From Caballeronia zhejiangensis (GTDB lineage Bacteria; Pseudomonadota; Gammaproteobacteria; Burkholderiales; Burkholderiaceae), in contig NZ_JFHD01000001.1 of assembly GCF_000698575.1 (NCBI RefSeq), positions 698,738 to 762,737 on the forward strand: DNA of 64,000 nt. Direction: 5' to 3'. Within the stretch, counting starts at the first letter, position 1, and each line of letters starts with the position of its first letter. Below, piece by piece: positions 43,436 through 52,804 of the stretch. The notes under the pieces were generated by a model. It worked only from the letters and a program-made list of their open reading frames with translations. It was not told where the DNA came from and did not search any database. A program made the translations under genes and the position numbers.

Positions 43436-44539
43436 TTACTCCGTGATCAGTGCATGTTCGGTGACGGCTTCGGCGATCGCCTTGCCGACTTCGATGGTGT
43501 TCGCCGTGCCGCCCATGTCGGGCGTGCGCGGGCCGTTTTCGAGCACGCTTTCGATGGCCGACAGGATGGTCTTCGCCGCCGCTTCGTAGCGCGCGTCGCC
43601 GCGTCCGAGATGCTGGAGCATCAGCGCGGCCGACCAGATCTGCCCGATCGGATTGGCGATGCCCTTGCCCGCGATATCGGGTGCCGATCCATGTACCGGC
43701 TCGAAGAGCGATGGAAAGCGCCGCTCGGGATTCAGGTTCGCCGAAGGCGCGATGCCGATGGTGCCCGTGCATGCGGGACCGAGATCGGAAAGAATGTCGC
43801 CGAAGAGATTCGACGCGACCACGACATCGAAACGGTCAGGATGCTGCACGAAATGGGCGCACAGAATGTCGATGTGAAACTTGTTCGTCGCGATGTCCGG
43901 ATAGCGCTTCGCCGCTTCGGCAAGGCGCTCGTCCCAGTACGGCATCGTGATGGAGATGCCGTTCGATTTGGTCGCGGCGGTGAGCTGCTTCTTCGGACGG
44001 CTCTGCGCGAGCTTGAACGCGAAGTCGAGAATGCGATCGACGCCCGTGCGCGTGAAGACCGCCTGCTGCGTCGCGAACTCGCGCTCGGTGCCTTCGAACA
44101 TGCGTCCGCCGACCGACGAATACTCGCCTTCGGTGTTCTCGCGCACGACCAGAAAGTCGATGTCGCCGGGCTTGCGATTGGCGAGCGGCGAAGGCACGCC
44201 GGGCATCAGCCGCACGGGACGCAGGTTCACGTATTGATCGAACTCGCGGCGAATCCTGATGATCGATTCCCACACCGCCGTATGGTCCGGCACGATGTCG
44301 GGCGTGCCGACCGCGCCGAAGAAGATCGCGTCGTGCTTGCCGATCTGCTTGTCCCAGTCGGCGGGCATCATCGTGCCGTGCTGCACGTAATGCTCGGTGC
44401 ACCATGATGCGAACTCGTCGAAATCGAGCGCGATGTCGTAGCGCGCGGCGGCGGCCTTCAGCACGCGCAGCCCTTCGACCATGACTTCCTTGCCGATGCC
44501 ATCGCCCGGAATGACGGCGATGTGATGTGTCGTTGCCAT
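43436..44539 (-). CDS. ttuC: Tartrate dehydrogenase/beta-decarboxylating dehydrogenase
   Basis: This 367-residue protein belongs to the isocitrate/isopropylmalate dehydrogenase family. The start block is IAVIPGDGIGKEV, the substrate site is RPVRLMPGVPSPL, and it has DFLVVRENTEGEYSSVGG and the NAD site HGSAPDIAGKGIANP. These match tartrate dehydrogenase (TtuC), which also acts on D-malate. The Met at 44539 follows a GAGGAGA box; upstream frame was rejected. It leads the operon with aldehyde dehydrogenase and DUF2520 genes and follows a same-strand LysR gene by 112 bp, which may be its regulator. Confidence 0.88.
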   Translation of the reverse strand: MATTHHIAVIPGDGIGKEVMVEGLRVLKAAAARYDIALDFDEFASWCTEHYVQHGTMMPADWDKQIGKHDAIFFGAVGTPDIVPDHTAVWESIIRIRREFDQYVNLRPVRLMPGVPSPLANRKPGDIDFLVVRENTEGEYSSVGGRMFEGTEREFATQQAVFTRTGVDRILDFAFKLAQSRPKKQLTAATKSNGISITMPYWDERLAEAAKRYPDIATNKFHIDILCAHFVQHPDRFDVVVASNLFGDILSDLGPACTGTIGIAPSANLNPERRFPSLFEPVHGSAPDIAGKGIANPIGQIWSAALMLQHLGRGDARYEAAAKTILSAIESVLENGPRTPDMGGTANTIEVGKAIAEAVTEHALITE

Positions 44540-44651
44540 TGCGCTCTGTCTCCTCGTTTTCGACGTTTGATCTGAGGGGAAATCTAGCGGAGGCGTTGTT
44601 GCTGCGGAAGTGCGAATCCGGAAACGGGAGTCTTCGAATATCCGCAAGGGC

Positions 44652-45572
44652 TCAGCTTGCGGCGCGTTCCCCGCCGGGCGCGACGAGCGATGCGGGCGCG
44701 AGTCCGCTCAGATAATCGAAGAGCCTGCGCGCGGGCAAAGGCGCCGCGCCCACGCGTATGCCGACCGACATCACGCGCTCGGCCCACGGATTCGTCAGGC
44801 GAATGAAGCGCAGACGCATGGGTTCGCGAAAGAGCCGCACCGCGCCTTCGGGCAACACGCCGATGCCCTGCCCCGCCGCGATCAGCCTGCACATGCCTTC
44901 GAAGCTTTGCACCTGTACGCGAAAGCGGATCGCGCGGCCCGCGAGCGCGGCTTCCTTGACGAGCATGCGCGTGACTTCGGCCTTATCGTCCAGACCGACG
45001 ATATCGTGCTCGAGCAGCGCGGCGAAATCGATCTGATCGCCTTGCAGAACGTGATCTTCGGGCACGACGACGCTGATGCGATCCGTGCAATACGGCGCGA
45101 GGCGAATGCCTTCCATGCCGCTCTGCGACGTCACCACGCCGACATCCGCGCGCCCTTCGCGCAGCGCCTGAAGAATGTCCATGCTGCGCAATTCGCTGAT
45201 ATGCAGCTTGATGTCCTGATAGCGCTGGGAGAACGCACGCAGATGATCGGGCAAGTCCTGGCTGATCGCGGAGATATTGGCGAACACGCGCACGCGGCCG
45301 ACGGAGCCTTTCGTGTAATCGGATAGCTCGCTATAGATCGCGTCGGTCCTGAGCAGCAGTTCCGTGGCGTGACGCGCGAGCGCTTCGCCGGCCGGCGTGG
45401 GCTCGACACCCGCCGACGTGCGATTCAGAAGCCCCACGCGAAAGTGATGTTCGAGCAGCGCGATGCGCCGGCTCGCCGTCGATAGCGACATATGCGATTG
45501 CTGCGCCGCCTTGGACAGGCTGCCCATTTCGACGGCGCGCAGAAAGAGAGCCAGCGACGTGAGATCGAACAA
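44652..45572 (-). CDS. LysR-family regulator of the tartrate-type operon
   Basis: This is a 306-residue LysR protein with HTH (LTSLALFLRAVEMGSLSKAA, HMSLSTASRRIALLE) and a full effector domain. It lies upstream of the tartrate dehydrogenase gene on the same strand, so regulator and operon may form one transcript or have a promoter in the 112-bp gap. On its other side is the truncated end of the type VI cluster, 99 bp away. Confidence 0.9.
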   Translation of the reverse strand: MFDLTSLALFLRAVEMGSLSKAAQQSHMSLSTASRRIALLEHHFRVGLLNRTSAGVEPTPAGEALARHATELLLRTDAIYSELSDYTKGSVGRVRVFANISAISQDLPDHLRAFSQRYQDIKLHISELRSMDILQALREGRADVGVVTSQSGMEGIRLAPYCTDRISVVVPEDHVLQGDQIDFAALLEHDIVGLDDKAEVTRMLVKEAALAGRAIRFRVQVQSFEGMCRLIAAGQGIGVLPEGAVRLFREPMRLRFIRLTNPWAERVMSVGIRVGAAPLPARRLFDYLSGLAPASLVAPGGERAAS

Positions 45573-45671
45573 AACCGGATGCTCCGTGGAAATTTATTCC
45601 GGGGAGTATGGCATTGGGTTGGGATTGCTGTGGCGTGGAGGGATACAGGAAAACCCTGAGCGATGCGGCTG

Positions 45672-47531
45672 TTAGAAAGGCGCACCCTCGAATTCCATGA
45701 GCGGAAAAAGCGTGTCCTTGCCGTCGATATCCAGCACGAGCCGCGTCGCGTGATGGAAGCTTGCATAGCGGCCAACGAAGCGGCTCAGCACATCGCCGAA
45801 GAGCGTCGCATCGCCGGGTCCGTCAAACGCACTCGCATCGAGCCGGACGTGAACGCGAATCTCGAAGCGCATATGCCCCTTTCCCACGCTTTCATGCTCG
45901 GACAGCCGCACGTCTCGAATCGCATCGATGCGTCGCGCGATGCTTTCGTCGTGTGACCAGTCGTAGAGCTCCAGCGCCTCACGGAGCACCACCACGCCGC
46001 CCATCCCGATCATGTTCAACTCATTCGCGCCGCCTGCCGTGTAGTGCCCGAGCACGCGCCAGTCGTACTCCGGGTGATAGCGCGGAGGATAGAGCGGCAA
46101 AGTCGGCGCTGTCAGATTGCGCACGGAAGCGATGCCGGTAAAACCCGACACGGTCTCGTTGATCGTCGCCTCGGACAGCGCCATGCGCGGCAGGCGTCCG
46201 TTGTTCGCGAGCGCGCGAACCGTCAGGTAGCCGTCCGGCTTTGGACGATTCTCATCGTGTCGGGCATCCGCATGGAAGCGCTCCCAGAGCGAACCGGAAA
46301 GCGTCACCCAGAGTTCGCGGCCGGTTACGCCAAAGCGCATCGAGGTATGGAAATACCGCTCAGGCTTCTCGTAGCGCAGCGTCCAGCCGCGATGGCGGAA
46401 GCTCGTGAATGCGCCGTAGGCGTGGCGCGCGCTGTCTTCCGGATCGGCCGCCGTCACCGCGAGCACGTGATACGGCTCGACGTGCCCCGCCACATCCTGC
46501 TGCAGACGTACGCGATGCTCGCGGTCATGCCGGTCTGTCGGCCGCAGCGGCAACGCGTCCACTTCGAACAGATTGATCACGGGCGTGCAGAAGAGACGAA
46601 AGCTGTCGCGACTGACCGGATAGTCGCCAGGCACGCGAGCGTTCAGTTCGATCTCGAAGGTCATTTGCGATTCACCCATCGGCAGCATCGACGCATCGAA
46701 GCCGCATAGATCGACGAAGTTGAATTTCTGCGGGAACACGAAGTATTCCAACAGCGTCTGTTCGCGATCCAGCCCGCGGTCACGCTCGGGCTCCGTGACC
46801 GGCCACAGCCGCGCGGACGGACCAAAGCCTGCCGCTTCGAAGCGCACGTCTTCGAGCGGTTGCAACTCGCCATCGCGCACTGTAGGCAGGCGCAGGCTGA
46901 TCGATTCGACTTGGCGCGTCAGCGCCGCGTACAGCGCGGAGGCGGCAGGCCGGTCGCCGTGCAAGTAAAGACGGATGCGCGACAAATCAACCGCCTCGCG
47001 TTGCTCGCCAAGCCACAACCGGAACGTAAGGCGAATCACGGTGCGTCCGCCATCGCGGACCGCGATCTCTGCATCTTCGACCGAAAGTGGCAACAACTTC
47101 ACCGTCTGCGTCGTCCGATAGAGACACTTGACCTGATCCGGACCGACAGGCGTCGACCGCACGGCGGCCCCCGCGGGAATCTGCGTTGCCGAAGCAACTC
47201 CGCGACCAATCGGCGTGCATTCGATGATCGACAGCGATGGAATCGCGCGCGCCGCATGTTCGTACAGGTTGTCGATCAGCGTTTCCGTGAATTCCGGAGC
47301 GCCGTCATCGAGCTTCATACGTAGACGCGCCGTGAGCAGCGCAAAGCCTTCGAAGGTCGCGCGCGCGCTGTCGCCCACGTCGCCATAACGCATGTCCAGG
47401 CGACGCGCGGCGTCGGGATGTGCTTGAGCGAACTCCGCCGATGCCGCGCGCAAGTAGCGCATCTCCGCATCGAAGTACTTCAGGAACGGATTCTCGTGTT
47501 CCAGCGCCGAACGCTTCCACGGCGCGGTCAC
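45672..47531 (-). CDS. tssF: Type VI secretion baseplate protein TssF
   Basis: This 619-residue protein matches TssF (VasA/ImpG), a baseplate component. The start is diagnostic: NPFLKYFDAEMRYLRAA, then FAQAHPDAARRLDM. Central and C-terminal blocks (FPQKFNFVDLCGFD, TAPTLPLYPPRYHPEYDWRVL) are also typical, and the length is usual. It overlaps the end of tssM by four bases (ATGA-type coupling). TssG, which normally follows tssF, is absent: an unrelated LysR gene comes next, so the cluster ends abruptly here. Confidence 0.95.
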   Translation of the reverse strand: MTAPWKRSALEHENPFLKYFDAEMRYLRAASAEFAQAHPDAARRLDMRYGDVGDSARATFEGFALLTARLRMKLDDGAPEFTETLIDNLYEHAARAIPSLSIIECTPIGRGVASATQIPAGAAVRSTPVGPDQVKCLYRTTQTVKLLPLSVEDAEIAVRDGGRTVIRLTFRLWLGEQREAVDLSRIRLYLHGDRPAASALYAALTRQVESISLRLPTVRDGELQPLEDVRFEAAGFGPSARLWPVTEPERDRGLDREQTLLEYFVFPQKFNFVDLCGFDASMLPMGESQMTFEIELNARVPGDYPVSRDSFRLFCTPVINLFEVDALPLRPTDRHDREHRVRLQQDVAGHVEPYHVLAVTAADPEDSARHAYGAFTSFRHRGWTLRYEKPERYFHTSMRFGVTGRELWVTLSGSLWERFHADARHDENRPKPDGYLTVRALANNGRLPRMALSEATINETVSGFTGIASVRNLTAPTLPLYPPRYHPEYDWRVLGHYTAGGANELNMIGMGGVVVLREALELYDWSHDESIARRIDAIRDVRLSEHESVGKGHMRFEIRVHVRLDASAFDGPGDATLFGDVLSRFVGRYASFHHATRLVLDIDGKDTLFPLMEFEGAPF

Positions 47532-50500
47532 GGCTGTATCTCCGCTGGCAAGGGCGGCAACGACGGCGCGCCCGCGTACACAGCGCTCTTGCCGGCGATG
47601 AAGACACGCTGCGGCATCTTGAAGCCGCGCAGCTTGAGCAGATCGAGCGGTCCCGCGCCGACCTGCGTCTTCATCACGTAATGCAGCGGATAGTCATTGT
47701 CGTGATTGAGTGTCAGCGCGTAGTTCGTGCTGTCGAGCGGCTTGATGTTCGCCGTGCCCAGCAATCGAAGGAATGCCCAGTCACCGACGGCACTGAACGC
47801 GACGCGCGTCCCGGCAGTCAGCGATTCCCACGTCAGCATCGCCTGCCCGTCGCGACCATTTCCCGGCCAGACGATCGGCGTGAACGATTCACGTTGATTG
47901 AAATACTCGATCTTCGTCTGATCGACCGTGAGGATGCTGCGCACGACTTCTGGCGTCGGGGTCGCCATGATCTGGATGCGGTAGCTCGCATCGCCTTGTG
48001 CATACAGTTGCGCGCCGAGCGTCGACAATTGACGCAGCGCCGATAAAAACTCCGGATCGAATTGCAGCGCTTGCGGCGCGAGTTCGTTCGGGGTCCACGC
48101 GTTGCCCTGCGGCTGCAGCATGCCCGCGAGTTGCGTCGTGACGAAGCGCGCGATCAGACCCGTCTCCGGCTTGATGTAGCGGCCGAGCTCGACGAATGAG
48201 GCGTCGGATGCGGTGTCGGCGAATGGATAGTGACCGTCGAAGGCGCTCGCGAACGGCGCCGCGACTGACGCTCGCCATGCGTCGTTCAGGCTCGCTGCTG
48301 CGGGCTGAAGGATCGTTTGCCATGCCACATCGAGCGGTTTGGCGAAGAGCGCATCGCCGAAGCCCGACCACTGCGAGCCGAGGCTCGCGGCGGTCAATGC
48401 TGCATCGTCGCGCGCTTGAGTGAGTTCCGAGAGTTTGCCCTGAAACACGGCTTGCGCCATCTGACGGGACATCGCCTGTGCGTCCGCGCTGGCCGCGATC
48501 TGCTGCAACTTCAGGCGCATCGTTGTCGCTACGGTCAGAAAGTGCGCGAGACTCACGCCGCTGAAGTCCGCCGCGTTCTTCGATTTCGTGCTGGACTTGC
48601 CGTGGCCAGTCACCACATCGTCGCCCATGAGCGCGAGCAGCGGACCGAAGGGTTTATCAAGCGGATTGATTTCCGGCGCGGCTGCAACGCCGGTCTTGTT
48701 AGCGATCAGATCCTGCGCCTTGCGCACGAGCGTATCGGTCAGCGCCTGCGACGCACGGCCCGCCTGCGCCTGATATTCGACTGCCTTCATCAGCGCGATC
48801 AGCGGTGACGTTTGCGCATCCGTCAGACGCGTCAACTGGCTGATTGCATCGCTCAGATTCGATGCGCTGCGCCACTGGATGCTATTGAGCATCGCCTGCC
48901 ATGCGGCGGTGTAATCCGCGAAATAGCGCGCATGCAAGCGCCGCTTCGCTTCTTCGATGTCCTGTTGCGCTTCGAGCGCCGCACCCGGTATGCGGGCGGC
49001 GCGTTCATCGGCGAGCACCCAGTCGGCGGCGACGCGCCCTTCCTTCGCCGCCTTGTCGATTGCATCGCCGATCATGCCGTCCCATGCAGCGCGCGTGTAG
49101 ATGCCGGAGACGGTCTGGCTGGTCGTGAAGAGACCACGCGCATCCGCGCCGTCGATGAGCGATGCCAGCGTGATGTCCGCGTACTTTCCCTTGGCCTGTT
49201 CGAGCACGGATTGGTAGAGCGTGTCGTCGGAATTCTGCAGGCCGATCTGGTTGACGAGCATATTGCGCGCGGCGATGGTCAGATCGTTCGATGCGTTCAA
49301 GCGCCACTCCGGATGGGCGCGCAAATGCGACGCGTAGAACGACGACAAGCGCTGCGACGTATCGAGCCATTCGCCTGTGCTCATGTCCGTCACAACCGGC
49401 CACGCTGCGGGCAGTCGCTTGGTCAGATACGCGGCATCGGCGTGCTGCGGGTGCGCGAGCATCAAATAAGTCTTCAGCGCGTTGTAGTCCCGCTGCTGCT
49501 CTTCGTTGCTGGGCAGCGCGTCGGCGCGGGACTGCGCGAGTTGGGCTAGCGTTGCTTCAAGTCGATGCGCGGCCGGATCGCGTAGATTGCGCGCCGACAC
49601 GATGGCGTAAGACGGCCACAGCGCGGCGAGGATGTCATCGTTGTGGTTCAGGCCCGCGCGCAGATACCACGGCGCGCCGTGCTGCTGACGATATTCAAGC
49701 GTGTCGATTCTCTGTTGCAGCGCGAGTTGCGCGCGCAACGCCGCCGCGGTGCCTGGCTTTGCTGCGAGCGCGGCGTCGCTTGCTGATTGCGCATCGTTCA
49801 TGATGGAACGATTGCCGATGAATGACACGCTCATCGTCACGCACCAGCCGATCGCCGTCACCAACACCAAAGCTGCGAGCGCGTTGGGCCAGTAAAAGCC
49901 GACACGGCGACCGTCGTGCTTCTTCATGTGCGCGACGATTTCCGGCCAGATCGATTGCAGCGCGCGAGGCTGCTCACGTGATGCCCCGGCGTGCTGTCTA
50001 GCGCGCTCGGCGGCATCTTTGGCGACATCGTCATGATCGGCTGGCACGGGTGTCGGCACAACTGGCCCGGCGAATACCGGCGCGAACATCATGCCCGCGA
50101 GCGGCGCGCGCCGCCATTTCGATATCGAATGTGCCCGCCATGTCGTCAGCACGCGTTCGCGATGCGCGGTGAGGTATTGAGAGACCTGCGCGAGCCAGAC
50201 AATCGGCTTCGGGCGAGCGCATAGCATGATGCTCGCGTGGGCCGTCATCTCTTCGAGTACGTTCAGTTGCCGATTCAGTTCGTCGGTCGCGACCCGTGCA
50301 TCGGCGCGTTGTGAAGCAATAGTGAATGCACCGACAGGACGAAAATCGTTCTGATGCATGCCGCTCGCTTCGACGGCATGCAGAAAGACGACCGGCGCGG
50401 CCCAACCGAGATCGCGCGCGAGGTTCGACAGCGTGCGGGGCAGTTCATCGTCGGAGGGCGATTGCTCGCTTGTTCGCAACACAGGGATAACGGCATCGAT

Positions 50501-50692
50501 CGGATGCGCGCGACACATACGGCGAAGCTGATGACGCCACGTTTGCGCATCGATGCCGTTCGGCGCGGCGTGCACCAGCACGATCTCACCCGTGCGCAAC
50601 ACGGCGGTCTGTTTGAGATCCGGAGCTACCGCGTCGATGAGGGCATCGTCGCCAGTGAGCATGAGCCACGTATCGCGCGACGCCAGCGCCAA
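47528..50692 (-). CDS. tssM: TssM (IcmF/VasK) 3' part, downstream of a frameshift
   Basis: This 1054-codon frame holds the cytoplasmic domain end, the third membrane helix (residues 268-290) and the large periplasmic domain of TssM, the membrane-complex scaffold of the T6SS. Its nominal start is a TTG with no ribosome-binding site inside the upstream frame. The segment DTWLMLTGDDALIDAV occupies the place of the P-loop found in many TssM proteins but lacks GxxGxGKT, so no NTP binding is expected. The frame connects to the 50626-51063 frame at a CGCGCG run (50674-50679). Joined length would be about 1,180 residues, normal for TssM. Confidence 0.88.
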   Translation of the reverse strand: MALASRDTWLMLTGDDALIDAVAPDLKQTAVLRTGEIVLVHAAPNGIDAQTWRHQLRRMCRAHPIDAVIPVLRTSEQSPSDDELPRTLSNLARDLGWAAPVVFLHAVEASGMHQNDFRPVGAFTIASQRADARVATDELNRQLNVLEEMTAHASIMLCARPKPIVWLAQVSQYLTAHRERVLTTWRAHSISKWRRAPLAGMMFAPVFAGPVVPTPVPADHDDVAKDAAERARQHAGASREQPRALQSIWPEIVAHMKKHDGRRVGFYWPNALAALVLVTAIGWCVTMSVSFIGNRSIMNDAQSASDAALAAKPGTAAALRAQLALQQRIDTLEYRQQHGAPWYLRAGLNHNDDILAALWPSYAIVSARNLRDPAAHRLEATLAQLAQSRADALPSNEEQQRDYNALKTYLMLAHPQHADAAYLTKRLPAAWPVVTDMSTGEWLDTSQRLSSFYASHLRAHPEWRLNASNDLTIAARNMLVNQIGLQNSDDTLYQSVLEQAKGKYADITLASLIDGADARGLFTTSQTVSGIYTRAAWDGMIGDAIDKAAKEGRVAADWVLADERAARIPGAALEAQQDIEEAKRRLHARYFADYTAAWQAMLNSIQWRSASNLSDAISQLTRLTDAQTSPLIALMKAVEYQAQAGRASQALTDTLVRKAQDLIANKTGVAAAPEINPLDKPFGPLLALMGDDVVTGHGKSSTKSKNAADFSGVSLAHFLTVATTMRLKLQQIAASADAQAMSRQMAQAVFQGKLSELTQARDDAALTAASLGSQWSGFGDALFAKPLDVAWQTILQPAAASLNDAWRASVAAPFASAFDGHYPFADTASDASFVELGRYIKPETGLIARFVTTQLAGMLQPQGNAWTPNELAPQALQFDPEFLSALRQLSTLGAQLYAQGDASYRIQIMATPTPEVVRSILTVDQTKIEYFNQRESFTPIVWPGNGRDGQAMLTWESLTAGTRVAFSAVGDWAFLRLLGTANIKPLDSTNYALTLNHDNDYPLHYVMKTQVGAGPLDLLKLRGFKMPQRVFIAGKSAVYAGAPSLPPLPAEIQP

Positions 50693-51063
50693 CCAAACGA
50701 TGTGCGCAGTTCATCGCGCAAATATTGCAGGCGCGCGTCTCGTTGGATCGTCGCGGACTGCTTTTCGCTGCTCAATCCGTCGAGGCGCGCCATCACTTTC
50801 TCATAGAGACCGAACAGGATGGCAGCGAAGTGCGCGCCCAGCACGATGATGAGTACGCCCAGGATTTTGAGCAGCGCGGACACACGCATCTCGAGGGTGG
50901 TCAAGTGCGTGAAGTCGGGGCGACCCCACCACGCCACCGCGGCCGACGCCACGGCGACGAGCATAGCGGCCAATGTAAAGCCCCAGATCTTGAGAAAGCC
51001 GGAGTCCGTGCGTTTGGATATTTGCGAGTCAAGCGCGTTCAAATTGCTGCTCGGGGTTGTCAT
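50626..51063 (-). CDS. tssM: TssM 5' part, upstream of a frameshift
   Basis: This frame encodes the two N-terminal membrane helices (LKIWGFTLAAMLVAVASAAV at about 23-43, and LLKILGVLIIVLGAHFAAIL near 65-84) and the start of the cytoplasmic domain up to LRDELRTSFGWRWR. It then runs out of the family frame for about 20 residues. Losing two bases or gaining one in the CGCGCG run at 50674-50679 would join it to the 1054-codon frame. It starts 35 bases inside the preceding unknown gene. The break could be an inactivating mutation, a sequencing error or, less likely, recoding. Confidence 0.8.
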   Translation of the reverse strand: MTTPSSNLNALDSQISKRTDSGFLKIWGFTLAAMLVAVASAAVAWWGRPDFTHLTTLEMRVSALLKILGVLIIVLGAHFAAILFGLYEKVMARLDGLSSEKQSATIQRDARLQYLRDELRTSFGWRWRRAIRGSCSLATMPSSTR

Positions 51064-52345
51064 GCGATACGGTAGGTTGAACGTAGAGGATGGCAGCCTG
51101 CGCCCGGTCGAGGATCAAATGGGGGCCGGCTTCGCCGGATTCGATGGCCGCTGCGATGCAAAGCCACGGCGTCGCGGCGCCAGTGTCACCGACGATGCGA
51201 TCGGGTCGCCGGTGTGTTTCGTGCGTGGCGATGCCCGCAAACCCGGCGCGCTTGAGTTCATCGAGCAGCGTGCGGTCGTGCTCGGCGTTCAGGCGCGTGA
51301 GCCAGGCGTGAGTGATGTTGCTCGCATCGGTCTTGCCCCAGAGCGCCGCATTGAGCGCGAGGTCGCGAAGCGTGGCGACGTCGGCTTGATCTTCGATCGG
51401 ACGATGCAACGTCGCGAGTGCCTGCACGGATTCCGGCAGTTGATAGAAGCCCGCGTTCAGAAGCACCGCCACGGCGGCCTCGCTGCTTCGCTCGGGCGGG
51501 TCGGTGTCGTGCCAGGCGTAGGCGAGGATCAGCAGCGCGCGGCGTTCGCGGGTGTCGAGCCATCCGTCAGCCACCATTAAACCTTGCGGGTCCGGGACGG
51601 CCACGCAGTCGAGCGCCGGCAGACCGGACAGACGCAATGCATCGACTGCGTGCTGTTTAGCTTTGTCGGCGCCTTCGGACGGCGCCAGCACACGTACAAG
51701 CGGCGCATATTGATGTCCGTATTGCGACAAGGCCTGCAGCGCAGGCACCAGCGGTTCGAGCGCAGCGACCAGTTTCAACACGACTGTGGCGATTCGGCGC
51801 GTGGCTTCAGGTGTTTGAGTGTCTGGCTGATCGTGGTCGTCATCTTCTGGTGTCGTCGCGAATGATGTCGGATCATCTGACCACGATTCGTCATCGAAGC
51901 GGTTATGGAGCACGTTGCCCACTCCACCACGCGGGCTTCGCGATTTGAAGAACGGCGTCTTTGCCGCGACGGCGTCCGGCAGATTCGATGTAACTGAAGG
52001 CAGGCAATAACCCGCGCCCAGCACTTGCAGAGGCTTTTGTGCGATGCGCAGCCGCTCAGCCAGCCGCTTCATTCTGGCCCGGTTACGATTGTGGGCGTGA
52101 CTCCATAGCGCTTCATAGCCAATGCGAGCGATCGACAGCAGCGCAAGGAACGCGAAATTCGGCACGCCGAGCACGGCGAGCCAGAATGACGGACCGCTCG
52201 CTGCTTCACTCGCAGGCCAGGCGAGCAATGCCAGCGGTACGCCCAGCGCGCCACATGCGAGCCAGATCCCGAGCCACGGCAGCAGTCGCGGGCCGTGTGC
52301 AGGATAGGAATAAGGCTCGCCGGCCTCGGATAAATCGACGGGCAT
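51029..52345 (-). CDS. T6SS-associated membrane protein of unknown function
   Basis: This 438-residue protein has two membrane helices near residues 22-44 and 53-76. A cytoplasmic basic region (HNRNRARMKRLAERLR) follows, then an acidic low-complexity linker at 150-180 and a globular Ala/Leu-rich C-terminus. It sits between the PAAR gene (3-bp gap) and tssM (35-bp overlap), so it is tightly tied to the secretion operon. No domain is recognised with confidence. It could be an accessory of the TssM complex or an adaptor for effector loading. Confidence 0.75.
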   Translation of the reverse strand: MPVDLSEAGEPYSYPAHGPRLLPWLGIWLACGALGVPLALLAWPASEAASGPSFWLAVLGVPNFAFLALLSIARIGYEALWSHAHNRNRARMKRLAERLRIAQKPLQVLGAGYCLPSVTSNLPDAVAAKTPFFKSRSPRGGVGNVLHNRFDDESWSDDPTSFATTPEDDDHDQPDTQTPEATRRIATVVLKLVAALEPLVPALQALSQYGHQYAPLVRVLAPSEGADKAKQHAVDALRLSGLPALDCVAVPDPQGLMVADGWLDTRERRALLILAYAWHDTDPPERSSEAAVAVLLNAGFYQLPESVQALATLHRPIEDQADVATLRDLALNAALWGKTDASNITHAWLTRLNAEHDRTLLDELKRAGFAGIATHETHRRPDRIVGDTGAATPWLCIAAAIESGEAGPHLILDRAQAAILYVQPTVSHDNPEQQFERA

Positions 52346-52348
52346 GCG

Positions 52349-52609
52349 TCAGGCGAAGTTCACGTTGGGCAAGGACGAGATCAGGCGGCAACCGCACGCG
52401 CAGCGGTGGTGATGCATCGCGTAGGGTTGGCCGTCGCGATCGGGAAAGCGCGTGTCGCCCTCGGCGATCGTGGTGTTGCCGTGCAGGTCGCATTGGGCGC
52501 TATCGCCGACGCGGGCGAGTCGGCGACCCATGAACATGGTGAAGGGTGAGCCGCTCGTGACTTCGCCGCCGTGCTCGAGCTTGTCGTATTCGCGGATGGG
52601 GGATTTCAT
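52349..52609 (-). CDS. PAAR domain protein (T6SS spike tip)
   Basis: This 86-residue PAAR protein is the cone that caps the VgrG trimer. The repeats are visible: HGGEVTSGSPFTMFMGRRLA, VGDSAQCDLHGNTTIAEGD, and a cysteine/histidine zinc site in MHHHRCACGCRLI. The Met at 52609 starts at the PAAR N-terminus; the frame extends upstream to 52666 but without support. There is no effector extension, so it is a simple tip protein. It belongs to the vgrG-led operon. Confidence 0.9.
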   Translation of the reverse strand: MKSPIREYDKLEHGGEVTSGSPFTMFMGRRLARVGDSAQCDLHGNTTIAEGDTRFPDRDGQPYAMHHHRCACGCRLISSLPNVNFA

Positions 52610-52804
52610 TACTGTTTGTCCGGTTGTTCGGAATATGATAGTTGCGGACGCTTCAGGCGTGTCCAAATGGAGTCACGACCGATATCCAATATAGCGTCCT
52701 AAGGGTATGGCCAATTAAGGCAAATTTTTTCACGGCAGCATGCCTTCCACTATTGCGGCATCCACCAGCCACCGGAACATGAATTTCTAAGATTCAACCA
52801 CAAT

